DNA from: Bolinopsis microptera
Taxonomy: Eukaryota; Ctenophora; Tentaculata; Lobata; Bolinopsidae
Assembly (NCBI RefSeq): GCF_026151205.1
Contig: NC_087072.1
Location: forward strand, 12,626,169 to 12,690,168
Length of the DNA stretch: 64,000 nucleotides
Direction: 5' to 3'
Position numbers and translations under genes: made by a program
Notes under the pieces: model-generated
What the model was told of the DNA's origin: nothing
Databases searched by the model: none
What the model saw: the letters and a program-made list of their open reading frames with translations, nothing else
Shown here: positions 23,398 to 34,800 of the stretch, piece after piece
Layout of the letters: each line of letters starts with the position of its first letter
Numbering within the stretch: position 1 is the stretch's first letter

Positions 23398-23437
23398 TGA
23401 ACGATGCATATTCATGAAGTTTTTCTTGTGTGTGACT

Positions 23438-23530
23438 TAACGGGTGATACTCGTAAATCTTTTGTTCTAATTATATAAGACCGTCGACGAGTCTAACTCG
23501 GCGCACGTCTTGGTAGTTTATAAAATATAA
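23438..23530 (+). repeat. Dispersed repeat shared with 29181-29268 and 13431-13510
   Basis: Contains GATACTCGTAAATCTTTTG, AACTCGGCGCACGTCTTGG and TAGTTTATAAAATATAAACC. The same order of words is found at 29181-29268 on the same strand. Probably the 3' part of a LINE or a SINE using its tail. Confidence 0.6.
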
Positions 23531-23543
23531 ACCTTAGGTGTGA

Positions 23544-24126
23544 CAGGGACGTAGCCAGGATTTTTCTTTGGGTGGGGCTGTCGGCGAGCAAAGCGAGCCG
23601 ACGTGTCCAATCCAGCCGAGCAGCGAGCGAAGCGAGCAAGCTGTGGCAGGGGTCTTGGGGCGGAGCCCCTTGGCAGGGGCTATGGGGAGCGCAGCCCCCC
23701 GGAAAATTTTGCGAAATAGGGTGTTTTAGACGGCATTTGGCATTAAAGAAATTTGTAGTCCGACAGCAATAAACTGGGATTGAAAAGAATCAAGTACTCA
23801 CTCAAATTTGGTAACTTCACAACAGCAATCTGCATTCTCCAATCAGAATTTACGACTTACTCAGGCCTCAACGTCTTAAGATTTTGACATTTCCTACGGT
23901 CTAGGGGACACTATTGACTATTTATAGAAGTCTTCTAGAATATTTGCTTGGATGTTATGACAGATATTTACTAATCCACAGTTCAAATCTTTGACTGACT
24001 GCAGTCATAAACACAGCCCAGTTACCAGGCGACCATGGGGACTAGGGGGCTTATCTTTTTTCTGGGGTTCAATTTTTCCGGGGGGGCTGCCGCCCCCCTA
24101 GCCCCCCCCCACTGTCTACGTGCCTG
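23544..24126. mobile_element. Non-autonomous hAT-type element with 8-bp target duplication
   Basis: Left end CAGGGACGTAGCCAGG; right end, read outward, CAGGCACGTAGACAG. Both are flanked directly by AGGTGTGA (23536-23543 and 24127-24134), an exact 8-bp duplication. Removing the element restores a continuous LINE 3' tail. Sub-terminal regions are rich in G/C blocks (GGGGCGGAGCCCC; CTGCCGCCCCCC). There is no transposase. CAGGG termini and 8-bp duplications are hAT hallmarks. Confidence 0.85.
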
Positions 24127-24239
24127 AGGTGTGACACAATTTTTTATCTTTTATTGTCAAATAAAGTACATTGGTTCTTAAATTTTTATGAGATCCCAGT
24201 TTATATTTACTACCCAGCATACGAGCGGGGTAGTAAATA

Positions 24240-24266
24240 TTGTGTTTCGTTTCGTTTCGTTTCGTA
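24240..24266 (+). repeat. (TTTCG)n microsatellite, possible LINE tail
   Basis: Four to five copies of GTTTC/TTTCG follow AGTAAATATTGTG. Non-poly(A) microsatellite tails are known for CR1/L2-type LINEs; the LINE fragment upstream fits this reading. Confidence 0.45.
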
Positions 24267-24746
24267 GTAAGTAAATATATAACCTAGTAGAGACGATTTT
24301 TCCAGCAGTTATATCGACAAGTTCTTGTAGCCCTATAGCAATAACATCAGGGTCGTCCTGGTAGCTGGCTCCTTTATCTACGTAACCGTAGGACGGCGTT
24401 TTGTTGCCTGAATTTCAACGTTATTTACTTGAAGGGAATGGCGGGAGTTTTATATATTTCATAGTCGTAGTGGCTTTTCGATCGCCTGTAACAAGCCCCA
24501 AAATATCGCAACTGATTCACGGTCACGGAAGATAGCTACAAAAGTGCTGACGGAAATTGGTTATCAACATCCTCACTGGTCATGTAACTAAAAATAGCCA
24601 CAAACCTAAATCTGCAGGCTGCTCAGTTGCGTCTAGTCCTAGTAGATCGTCACAGATACCTCCTAGCTTGAACTGGTTACTGCACGCTACTTGTGGGGCG
24701 TCCAGTAACCAGTCCGCCAGTTTATCTTTATCATCCCGCAATATCT

Positions 24747-25290
24747 TACCTGGGAGATAAGAATATTTTACAATATATCTTACAATATTTTACAATATAT
24801 CTTACCTGGGAGGTAACAATATTTTACAATATATCTTACCTGGGAGGTAACAATATTTTACAATATATCTTACCTGGGAGATAAGAATATTTTAGAATAT
24901 ATCTTACCTGGGAGATAAGAATATTTTGGGAATATATCTTACCTGGGAGATAACAATATTTTACAATATATCTTACCTGGAAGGTAACAATATTTTACAA
25001 TATATCTTAATGGGAGATAACAATATTTTACAATATATCTTACCTGGGAGGTAACAATATTTTACAATATATCTTACCTGGGAGATAAGAATATTTTAGA
25101 ATATATCTTACCTGGGAGATAAGAATATTTTAGAATATATCTTACCTGGGAGATAACAATATTTTACAATGTATCTTACCTGGGAGATAACATTATTTTA
25201 CAATATATCTTACCTGGGAGATGGCAATATTTTAGAACATATCTTACCTTAACAGTATTTTACAATATATCTTACCTGCGAGATAATAAT
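24747..25290. repeat. 34-bp minisatellite, TTACCTGGGAGATAAGAATA units
   Basis: About 16 units of TTACCTGGGAGATAAGAATATTTTACAATATATC type, with some partial units. The unit start TTACCTGGG equals the start of family C repeats, one of which lies 200 bp further on (25480-25559). The array may have grown from such an end. Confidence 0.85.
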
Positions 25291-25479
25291 TAATAACATG
25301 CTACAATATTATCTTACCCGGGAAAACATCACATTTTACAATATTTTAATTTTTGGTGCCCACCCACCCCTGATTCTTGAAAATGATTACTGTCCACATA
25401 AAGACATAATACCCATAATTATCAACCCTATGAAGTTAATTAATAAAAACATAATCAAAGATACGAGGCTTGACTTTAC

Positions 25480-25559
25480 TTACCTGGGGACCTCAGGCTA
25501 TCATGTTCATAAATATAGAGATTAGGCGGATCAATGACCGGCTGAGCGCGGCCCAGTAA
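25480..25559 (+). repeat. Short dispersed repeat family C, copy 1
   Basis: From TTACCTGGGGACCTCAGG to GAGCGCGGCCCAGTAA. The ends are inverse-related (TTACCTGGG and TTACTGGGC). Copies at 26688-26779 and 27387-27465 on the same strand share CAGGCTATTATGTTCA and GGCGGAATGAC. A MITE-like element of about 80-90 bp. Confidence 0.7.
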
Positions 25560-25678
25560 GACTTTACCTCCGGGCTCCGTTGCTGTTCCAAGTACCGACC
25601 GCTACACGAATAGGAAGTTTAGAACAGTAGTCACGTTATTCAGAAAGCAGTCCCTCGACAATACAAACAACTTGGGTA

Positions 25679-25987
25679 TTGAAATTTACATGGTCATTCT
25701 CAGGAATTAACAAAATTATAGTATTATTTTTTTTACAATTAATTTGTATACAGTTGTTAAGTAATTATTGGACTCCGGCAAACGCCAAAGTCGCTAAAAA
25801 CATCATCATAACAGGTTACGATAACCTGTATTTAGTTAAACCACCTCATGTTCTAAATTCCTTTATCCTACTTTTATCCGGGTTCTGCAAGCGACTTCCA
25901 GAATCCAAACGGATCACCTTTGAGTTCCAGGAATCCAGCCTTCTAAAAACAACATTGCACCAATTAGGATTGTCCTCTTACTTGTGA
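25679..25987 (+). CDS. Unidentified small ORF with hydrophobic N-terminus
   Basis: 102 residues. Residues about 12-30 (IIVLFFLQLICIQLL) could be a signal peptide or membrane anchor. No domain is recognised and there is no repeat support. It lies in repeat-rich DNA, so it may be fortuitous. Confidence 0.2.
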   Translation: MKFTWSFSGINKIIVLFFLQLICIQLLSNYWTPANAKVAKNIIITGYDNLYLVKPPHVLNSFILLLSGFCKRLPESKRITFEFQESSLLKTTLHQLGLSSYL

Positions 25988-26311
25988 AAATAGTTGCCGC
26001 GGACGTGGCCGCGACTACCTCCCGATTAGCTAGGTGACCGCATTCCGCGGGTGGGCGAGTGGGATTCAATAAGTACCAGATATTTTGTTAAGAGTTCAGT
26101 TATTGTATTCACGATTTACTATACGCATCTCTTAATTATAAGACTTTATCATCAATCATGATCGTGTCTCTATTGGTTATTATGTAAGTAAAGTACTTCA
26201 AGCTATTACACAGTTGCACGATTTTTGTATTTGATCATGTAAGTCTGTCGATTAAAGCATTAATAAGGGCTCACTGCCACTACTAAAATGACAAGTACAC
26301 ATTTTTAAAAG

Positions 26312-26414
26312 TTGATTCACGATGTCAATCCTTCGTATCTCGCCGATCTGCATAGTGGTTGCGAGAAGCATTATTGGATGCGCGCGCGAGACCCAGTAGT
26401 GCATCGCGCTACAA
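26312..26414 (+). repeat. Family B repeat, copy 2
   Basis: Same ends as the copy at 14546-14667 (TTGATTCACGATGTCAATCC ... GCGCTACAA) with a small internal deletion. Confidence 0.75.
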
Positions 26415-26548
26415 TTTTAAAAGTAGTTCTAAGATTAAAAAACAGGAATGAAAAGTAGGTATCAAATATGTTCGAGTGAAACACAAACGAGCAACTCACA
26501 GAATCGTTCACACTTAGAAATTTCAGGGGGACCCGGGACGGTTTTTCC

Positions 26549-26655
26549 TTGTATCACGTCGTGACCCCAACGGTCGTTTCACTCCCCCTGCATCGTAAAA
26601 ATCTATCTAGCCGCGCACTCGTGCGAGGTAAGTGCTACGAAGTAGCGCGCGCCGG
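26549..26655 (+). repeat. Family A repeat, copy 2
   Basis: TTGTATCACGTCGTGACC, CGGTCGTTTCACTCCCCC and GCCGCGCACTCGTGCG in the same order as at 13300. Confidence 0.7.
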
Positions 26656-26687
26656 GTTAGTTCATTAACAATGGACAACCACACTCT

Positions 26688-26779
26688 TTACCTGGCCTGG
26701 GGACCCAAGGCTATTATGTTCAAAAATAAAATAGAGATTCGGCGGAATGACATGGGCTGAGCGCTGCCATGCCAAGTAA
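26688..26779 (+). repeat. Family C repeat, copy 2
   Basis: TTACCTGGCCTGGGGACCC ... GCTGAGCGCTGCC ... AAGTAA, with the shared CAAGGCTATTATGTTCA core. Confidence 0.65.
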
Positions 26780-27386
26780 CCACACTCCCCAAATTGCGTG
26801 CATAATTGTAGTAACTTCTTTTACACTTGAATCGAGATCAAATATGTTGCAATGTTATTTGCAATGTATTTAAATGCAACATTTTCACTTACATAAATTA
26901 CTTGGAATATACTTTTAAAAGAGAATTTGGAACAAATATTTTACAAGTATCACTTGTTAAAATAGGAAAACAAATTTTAGGAAGACAAATTTAAATTTTG
27001 GTATTTATTAATAACAATCACAATCAAAACATATCATATCATAACAATAAAGCCGCGCGTTGGTTGACTGTCTCAGTAAGGTAAATATTTTAACATGTAA
27101 CTGTAAGCTTGAAGGTGCCCTGCGCATTTACAGAACCTCATGCGCGGCGATCACATGATCACGAGGACCTGTGAGCGCCAAATTTAATTTAAAGTTTCTA
27201 AAAATCATACGTCACTACGAGTTACTCATGCTTTTGAATTATAAGAGTGCGGATTGTCAGGTATTTCATTTATTCATACTTAATCGGTTTAAAGCTGTTT
27301 ATTTAGAACTCACTATTGTTAAACTATGAGAGCAGAACGTAGATAATGGACAATATACCGACGACAATACCAAAGACCCTTAATTG

Positions 27387-27465
27387 TTACCTGAGGACCC
27401 CAGGCTATTATGTTCATTAACATATATAGATTTGGCGGAATGACAGGCTGAGCGCGGCCCAGTAA
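27387..27465 (+). repeat. Family C repeat, copy 3
   Basis: TTACCTGAGGACCCCAGG ... GGCTGAGCGCGGCCCAGTAA. A family B copy follows after a few bases. Confidence 0.7.
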
Positions 27466-27469
27466 CTTA

Positions 27470-27527
27470 ATTGACGATGTCAATTCATGGCAGCTCGGCG
27501 CGGCACAGTAGCGCATCTCGCTACAAC
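27470..27527 (+). repeat. Family B repeat, copy 3, internally deleted
   Basis: AATTGACGATGTCAATTC then GCAGCTCGGCGCGGCACAG and GCGCATCTCGCTACAAC; the middle of the consensus is missing. Confidence 0.65.
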
Positions 27528-28069
27528 AAAGACCCGAGTGCCGCGCTGCATTGACTTTTCCGGATCCGTTAGAATAGGTAGTGCGCCATCGACAGTGAGC
27601 CGCGCGTGTCGACTGTGGGATGGTTTTTTAGCGCTAATTTCGGCCAGCACAATTTTCTTCAAACAAATAGATATTAAGTATTCTTCCCGACCTCCGATTG
27701 CAACAAAAATTGGTAAGCTTACTCATAGACTTACAAGAAATGTGTCCGAAAAGTTTAAAGCATATCCAACCATCAAACATTATGTTACAGCTAAAAGCAG
27801 CGTATTTTGCCCCATTTTGATCACTATATCAACTCCGATATCCACCAAATTTTTCGGACAGTTGTAAAAGCCCTATTGGAAGGTCGTCACCAATTTTCAG
27901 AATGATCTCATTCAAGGAACTGAAGATATATCCAAATAATACGACAAAAATTGACGAATTTGGTCAAATTTAGTCAAATTACGCGACTTTTACAGCTAAT
28001 TTTGCTCCAAAAGCCGCGCACCATCAAATATGGCACCTAGGCAAAACTCACTGATCTTTCCAAAAAGGT

Positions 28070-28600
28070 ATGACAAATTTGGTATTGCGAAAATTCTCAC
28101 AGTCTCTAGAAAACAATGGTACGATCCTTAATTTGACAACGCTGGCAGAGCGGCGAATACGTGGGGACCTTATTGAAGCTTTTAAGGTTATTAATGGCTT
28201 GACTGATTATGGTTCAGACTTGTTCAGACCAAGCAGATCAGGTCTTAATCTGGTTTCATCCAATAGATGTAGTAAGAGTGTGACAAAGGTCAAGAATCTT
28301 CAGTGTTCTTTTCTTCCAGAGCGGGTTGTTCCATATTGGAACAAACTCCCTTCGGAGGTGAAGAACTGCTTGACAGTTTTGAGTTTTAAAATTGGATTGG
28401 AAAGTTTTAAAAAGAATATGATTTCTAAATGTATTGTAAATGACTTTCATTTTTGGAATGTTTCGAAAGAAGTTTTAACAAGAATTGAAGGTACCAGTTA
28501 TATCAGTAATAAGGAAAAACACAATGATTATCTGTGGTTCCATCCTTATGTAGCAAAGAAACGTTTTATAAATCTTTACTCCACTGGGAAGTATGAATAA
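28070..28600 (+). pseudogene. LINE ORF2 C-terminal end (post-RT region)
   Basis: A 176-residue open stretch with the conserved tail of CR1/L2-like ORF2 proteins: RRIRGDLIEAFKVINGL, LFRPSR, RVVPYWNKLPSEV and FKIGLESFKK. It is a 5'-truncated copy, since no polymerase motifs precede it. The 3' UTR runs to a microsatellite tail at 28741-28764. Confidence 0.85.
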
Positions 28601-28740
28601 ATTAAATTTTGTAATGTTGTTTTTATTCATGATTAATATTTGATAAATTATTACCTTTAAATTTGATGGAGAAATAGTTATTTTTCCATGTAGTGTGATG
28701 ATACTTTGTAGACATTAGTGATGATGTTATGTCATAATTT

Positions 28741-28765
28741 TTACTTTACTTTACTTTACTTTACA
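28741..28765 (+). repeat. (TTTAC)n tail of the LINE copy
   Basis: About five copies of TTTAC end the LINE fragment, the kind of short-repeat 3' end seen in CR1/L2-type elements. Confidence 0.7.
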
Positions 28766-28914
28766 AACATTTTTAAGATCCGAGCAAGTTTATTTTTATG
28801 GTGCACCTCCTAGTTAGAATAATAAAAGAAAATAACAAGCTCAAAAAAGCTATTTCCGTAATAATGAATAACAAGCTTAAAAAACCTATTTCCGTAATAA
28901 AATCTTGTCGCACA

Positions 28915-29028
28915 TTGTCATGTATGACCCGCCGTTCACGAGTGCGCGGCTCCCCTGTATCGTTGAAACTCTACAGGGGGTTGAACCACTATAGTGAAGC
29001 GACAGTGGGGGTCACCACGTGATACAAT
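28915..29028 (-). repeat. Family A repeat, copy 3
   Basis: Minus strand reads TTGTATCACGTGGTGACC, then ACTGTCGCTTCACTATAG and GAGCCGCGCACTCGTG. It is in inverse orientation to the copy at 26549, so the two flank the LINE fragment. Confidence 0.65.
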
Positions 29029-29180
29029 AAAAATCTAGGTCAGATATACTTCAAAGTTCATTTCAAATTGTTGCCTGTTCGATTTTTGTCGAGGAAACAT
29101 GGATGAAAGTATACAAGTATGCAAGGATCAAGGATATATACCAGGATACAAAAGTGATAATTACTTTATTGAGTACACAA

Positions 29181-29268
29181 TTAACGGTTGATACTCGTAA
29201 AATATTTGTTTCAACAACTCGGCGCGCGTCCTGGTAGGTTATAAACCTACAAGTACACAATAGTTGTA
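29181..29268 (+). repeat. Dispersed repeat, same family as 23438-23530
   Basis: GGTTGATACTCGTAAAATA, AACTCGGCGCGCGTCCTGG and TAGGTTATAAACCTAC in order. Confidence 0.6.
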
Positions 29269-29566
29269 ATTCTGAAATAATTTAAGTTAAAAACATTTCC
29301 AATTATTTACAGATTTTCTAATGTTTCTCCCTAATCGGGAGTCCCAATATATTTGAGACGGGGAATGTATTGAGTTTTTATAGGGTTGGTTTTATATAGG
29401 GTCATTGTGACATGTATTTACCGTTTGAAAAATTGTTATATACAAAATTATTTACAGATGTATTGGAATAATTTAGAAATATTATATTTGATATTGTGCT
29501 AGTTAAATTCAATTTTATTTGAGGTCTTATAGCATTATGCACTGGAGAGCAAACTAAACCGGCTAG

Positions 29567-29950
29567 GTCAGTGATATTTTTGGGATGGAAGTTAAATTTC
29601 CCCTAATTGAGGAGTAGAGTAAACTGTCAGTTAAAACATGATTTTCGTCCTCAATAGGCTTAAGCCCCTTGCTAAAAAAGCAGTAACTGCACCATCGATC
29701 TTCTCTTGGTGCTAGAGGGATTTCGTATCGGCACCTCTCAATGTACAGGTTGTGGCAGCTAATACGAAACCTTGTTAAGCTTTTCGATCATCAGGGATCT
29801 TGACCACTCCTAAGTATGTTTCTGGTTCAAAGTCATGTTTAATTTGATTATAGAATTCTAATTTTGGCGAGGATGCCTTGGCAGTTTTCCATGTATCCAC
29901 AAATTCTTGGTTGATGCACGTCAACATAGTGCAGAATCAAACAAGTTATA
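29567..29950 (-). pseudogene. Decayed LINE ORF2 C-terminal region
   Basis: On the minus strand, across at least two frameshifts, one reads QEFVDTWKTAKASSPKLEFY, then SLTRFRISCHNLYIERCRYE, REDRWCSYC, and KPIEDENHVL. The pattern 'LT+ hRxSxHxLxIExGRY ... C.YC ... IEDExHFL' is a familiar C-terminal module of some invertebrate LINE and related ORFs. No RT core is present. Confidence 0.65.
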
Positions 29951-30144
29951 TAACTATATCATACGTATTAAATTGGATGTGCTTTCAGTGCTTTAAAATA
30001 GTCACCTGCTTTTAAAAAGTCATGTGACAGTCAAATGTATAGTGATTAATTACTCTACACTCGACTGTCACATGACTTTTCTAACACATTCTCTAGGAGG
30101 CCCTGTAAGACTATTTGAAACCCAAAAACTTTCTACACTTATCC

Positions 30145-30263
30145 TTGTAGCGCGATGCACTACTGGGCCGCGCATTAAATTATGCTTATCGTAACCGTTA
30201 GATCGGTGAGATGCACCACTAGGCCACGCCAAACTGCGAAGGATTGACATATTCGTCAATCAA
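30145..30263 (-). repeat. Family B repeat, copy 4
   Basis: The minus strand reads TTGATTGACGAATATGTC, CCTTCGCAGTTTGGCGTGG and CCCAGTAGTGCATCGC, ending GCTACAA. Confidence 0.7.
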
Positions 30264-31853
30264 CACTGATCCCAACCGGACCCTAACCATAACCCAATCC
30301 TTAACTGTTATTATGTTAGTTATACATATTTTTACCTACCTCGAATCAGGCTTTTTCTGTTCCTAAACAGATTGAAGTTGCATAAATAAATTAATGCAAT
30401 GGTAGCAAATTTTTTTGTAATAACTTTACCTGGTCTATAATTAAGTATTGATACATGGGGCCTGATCTGAGAACTTTGGTTTCATCTTCAATTTTTGAGA
30501 CAGGAACATTTTATTATTTATCACAAATAAATACAATCAATCAATCAATATAATATCCAATTAATTTCTAGCGCTAAATAGTACTCTATAATATATACTC
30601 AAACCATGGTGTATGCAAACAAGGTCAGTTGATAGTTTTATTATTCTACCTTGATGTCATGTTGAGTATTCTCAACTGGCGTGGGAGGAATTCTCACCTG
30701 GTGGATAGTGTGGTGTTATCTCTACAAGAAGACTTCAGAAGAGTCAGGCAGAAAATATATTGTTTAAGTTAGCTGATTTGTTTTTTCTGTTATGAAACCG
30801 TAAAACTTCTACTCTTTTTATTGCTCTAATCGGTAAATTACAACAGCCAACATTGGAATGAGATGTTTTGTTCGTTTATTCTCAGTTTTCTCATCTCAAT
30901 TTTAAACCTATTGTGCATGAATTATAGTACAAATTTTTTGATTTCACAGCTTTTATATTTAAAATTTGTTGCAAACTGTACCAGCTTGATGATTCCAAAT
31001 GGTTCTATTTTTGATCCGCAAGGTGGGACCGTGTGTTCTGTTGAGTGCAATGATGTTCTTATGGATCTAAGAAAAACATGCACTCATCCAAAGAGCAATC
31101 TACCTAAGTGCTTATTATGGATCACGTTATATCAAATAAAAAAGTATTTCTAGTTAAAAAAGTATCTCAGGAAAAAGGTAAAGGAAATCACTTGGCGTTT
31201 ATAGCTCAATCACTGAAAACCCGATAAAGATAATTATTTTTGATACATAACTGGTTTGGGGAAAACATCTCCATTTCACATCTTTTTTAGATCAGATGCA
31301 GCAATCAACAATCAACTTTAATATGTAAAAATGGGATGTTAAGCATGATCGAAAAGAACAATAATTTAACATTAAATGTGCGTGGTCTTCAATATTCGAA
31401 AAATTAAATTTTAACAACAGAATTTTCGAACCAGTAATTACAGTCATCAGCAAAGCTACAAGTCTCAAATATGAAACATGGCTAATATTGGCTATGTTAT
31501 AAGTCCCAACGTATGTATTTCATATACTAACTTTTGGCCCCCTGTAGCTTTTCTGCATTGAAAATTAGATGTTAATGCTTTTCATTCATACAAGTTAAAA
31601 CAAATTCTTCTTGTTATGCATCCTGGGTTTGGACAGGATAATGCCCGCTTAAAATATTTCCATCACGTTACATTACATAATTCTCAATAAATGTAATAGA
31701 TTTCTAGTGATATGTAACCTGTTTTTATTGTAAGTGCGATTGCTCAAAATTATGCTTTAATAATTATGATCCTCTTGCTAATAATATCAATTGATAAATT
31801 CGGAAAATGACAAATATTGTGAATTATTTGTCTTACTAACACAATTCCTTCAG
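30264..31853. other. AT-rich intergenic DNA before TRABID
   Basis: No convincing gene. A 96-codon hydrophobic ORF at 30863-31153 has no recognisable domain. The motif CTCAATAAATGTAATAGATT is at about 31682. A strong branch-site word (CTTACTAAC, about 31832) and pyrimidine tract precede the AG at 31852-31853. Confidence 0.5.
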
Positions 31854-31859
31854 AAGCAA

Positions 31860-34800
31860 ATGAATCAAGATGAAACACACAAGTGGCCTTGTACAACATG
31901 TAGTTATGCAAATTGGCCTCTTGCAAGAAAGTGCACGCTGTGTTTGACTCCCAAAGAAAGTGTCATAGATGTGGAGAAAGGGAAGGTTAAAGCTGAGATA
32001 ATACAACCACCTAGCAACAAATGGACTTGCAAGGTAATATTCGGGGACCCATAACGAAAGAATTCATCTACTTTGAGTACTCGTAGATAGTGAGCAGTTT
32101 ATACTTAGCTAGTATAACATCAAAAGATGTTCTGTAATTAATTCTTCCTTCCTCAGAATTGTACCTATGACAACTGGCCTGTCACGAAAAGGTGCACAAT
32201 GTGCCAGGTTTCAAAGGATGACACAATAATAACAGCTCCAAACGAGAGTGAGCAGACCTCTGATGGTGCGTGTGGTGCGTCAACTAAAACCACTGCTTCT
32301 GGTATTGTGAGGAATTCTAGGAGGTCTAGGAAAAACAGATCAACCTGCAACGAGGTTGGAGTTTAAACACCTAACTTAATATGCATTTCTAGCAACCCGG
32401 CATGAATGAATTATAACGATAATTATAATTCTAAAACAGTTTATTACTGTTTAATCACAGTGAAAATATTTAGACAGCAATTTTGCTGATATCCCCTATA
32501 ACTCTATAATAGCCAAACACTAACCGTGTCACACTCCTCAATCACTAACCGTGTCACACTCCTCAGTCACTAACCGTGTCACACTCCTCAGTCACTAACC
32601 GTGTCACACTCCTCAATCACTAACCGTGTCACACTCCTCAATCACTAACCGTGTCACACTCCTCAGTCACTAACCGTGTCACACTCCTCAATCACTAACC
32701 GTGTCACACTCCTCAATCACTAACCGTGTCTCACTCCTCAATCACTAACCGTGTCACACTCCTCAATCACTAACCGTGTCACACTTCTCAACCACTAACC
32801 GTGTCACACTCCTCAATCACTAACCATGTCACACTCCTCAACCACTAACCGTGTCACACTCCTCAACCACTAACCGTGTCACACTCCTCAATCACTAACC
32901 GTGTCACACTCCTCAATCACTAACCATGTCACACTCCTCAACCACTAACCGTGTCACACTCCTCAATCACTAACCGTGTCACACTCCTCAATCACTAACC
33001 GTGTCACACTCCTCAATCACTAACCGTGTCACACTCCTCAGTCACTAACCGTGTCACACTCCTCAGTCACTAACCGTGTCACACTCCTCAATCACTAACC
33101 GTGTCACACTCCTCAATCACTAACCGTGTCACACTCCTCAATCACTAACCGTGTCACACTCCTCAACCACTAACCGTGTCACACTCCTCAATCACTAACC
33201 GTGTCACACTCCTCAATCACTAACCGTGTCACACTCCTCAACCACTAACCGTGTCACACTCCTCAGTCACTAACCGTGTCACACTCCTCAACCACTAACC
33301 GTGTCACACTCCTCAATCACTAACCGTGTCACACTCCTCAACACTAACCGTGTCACACTCATCAGTCACTAACCGTGTCACACTTCTCAGCCTGCTGACA
33401 AATGGGTGTGTTCTAAGTGTACGTATGTGAACTTCCCCAAGACAAAGAAGTGTGTAATGTGCCAGACCTCTCCTACACCCACCTACATAAGACAGGTTAA
33501 ACCTAACATTCAGGGTATATAAGCGGGTTAAACCTAACTTTCAGGGTCTATATTATAATAAGACAGGTTAAACCTAACTTTCAGGGTTTATATTAGGGTG
33601 TATTAGGGTTTATATTAGGTTAAGTTCAACTGATTGTTAAATTTGTTACTGTTACTCCCATTATGATAAAAGTTATGGTTTTACATAAAATACCTTCAAT
33701 TGAAAATTCTTCAAAATCTTTAGATTCTTGAACTTAAAACTGAGCTGGTAACCAACCTAAACAGTAAATATGAAATGCAGCTTCTGCTACAAATCGGCGG
33801 AAATATCGATATTACATTCGTTTCGTGTGATGTAAACTTACTGCGACAAAATTGCAACGGCAAAGACATTCGCCAATTATCTCATTAAACGTCCGACAAT
33901 ACGTATATCCCCAAATCCAATAATGAGGCTGTCTGTCTTGAGCGTAAACTAACTCTGTCTCTCCTCCACATTCTCCGCGATATTCTAACTTCCTCCCTCT
34001 ACAGCTCTCCAACTCCAGCTCCAGCAGCACAGACAGTATACACAGCACTGAGTCACGTCGCTCCGGTACGTCACGTATTATAGAGAAGTGCACGCGCACC
34101 GAGCAGCGCAGCACTCTCCGGCCGGACAGACCGGAGGGGCGCAGGCCAGAGAAGCGCAAACTACTTTATGATTCTACCAGGAAGAAGCAAATAAGAAATA
34201 AAATACTTCAAGAGGATTGGATCTGGATACATGCGTGTATTGGTAAGTACACTGTGTACAGCGATATATGTACTATACATAACACTATGCATTACTATAA
34301 TTACATAATGTGTATTCTGTAAACTTCAATTTGTGATATCGGTATGATAAAATGTTGTTGGAAATTAGATGATTGATTCTAAGATAAATAAGTTTGTCCG
34401 TTGGCCAGGCTCCAGTAGCGTATTGCTAAATACTCGCACGCACATATCTATATGAAACATGTGTCTATTGACCTTACACTCAGCATGCTATTTGTACAGA
34501 ATGGCAAGCCTTTTAAACAGTCTGCATGGCTTCATGGTTATACCGAAGTTAAACGTTCTGAAGAGACAATAAAGATATTAATTATATTATTGAATTTCTT
34601 GAAATGGAGGTGCGCTTTTTAATAGTCAGCGTGCACCGCATCACCACCAGTAGTAGCGCACCTTATATGGGCATCACGTGATATCTACCACGTCCCTGCT
34701 GTAAGCACACACAATGCAGTGCACAGTGCACACAATGCAGTGCACAGTGCACACGATGCAGTGCACAGTGCACCCATTAACATGTTACACACAAGTGACT

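Noticed and set aside
30863-31153. 96-codon hydrophobic ORF upstream of TRABID
   Set aside because: Hydrophobic by AT-rich composition; no domain or neighbouring exons.
33812-34159. 115-codon minus-strand ORF
   Set aside because: Antisense to the TRABID exon 34005-34242, which fits the family and both splice phases.
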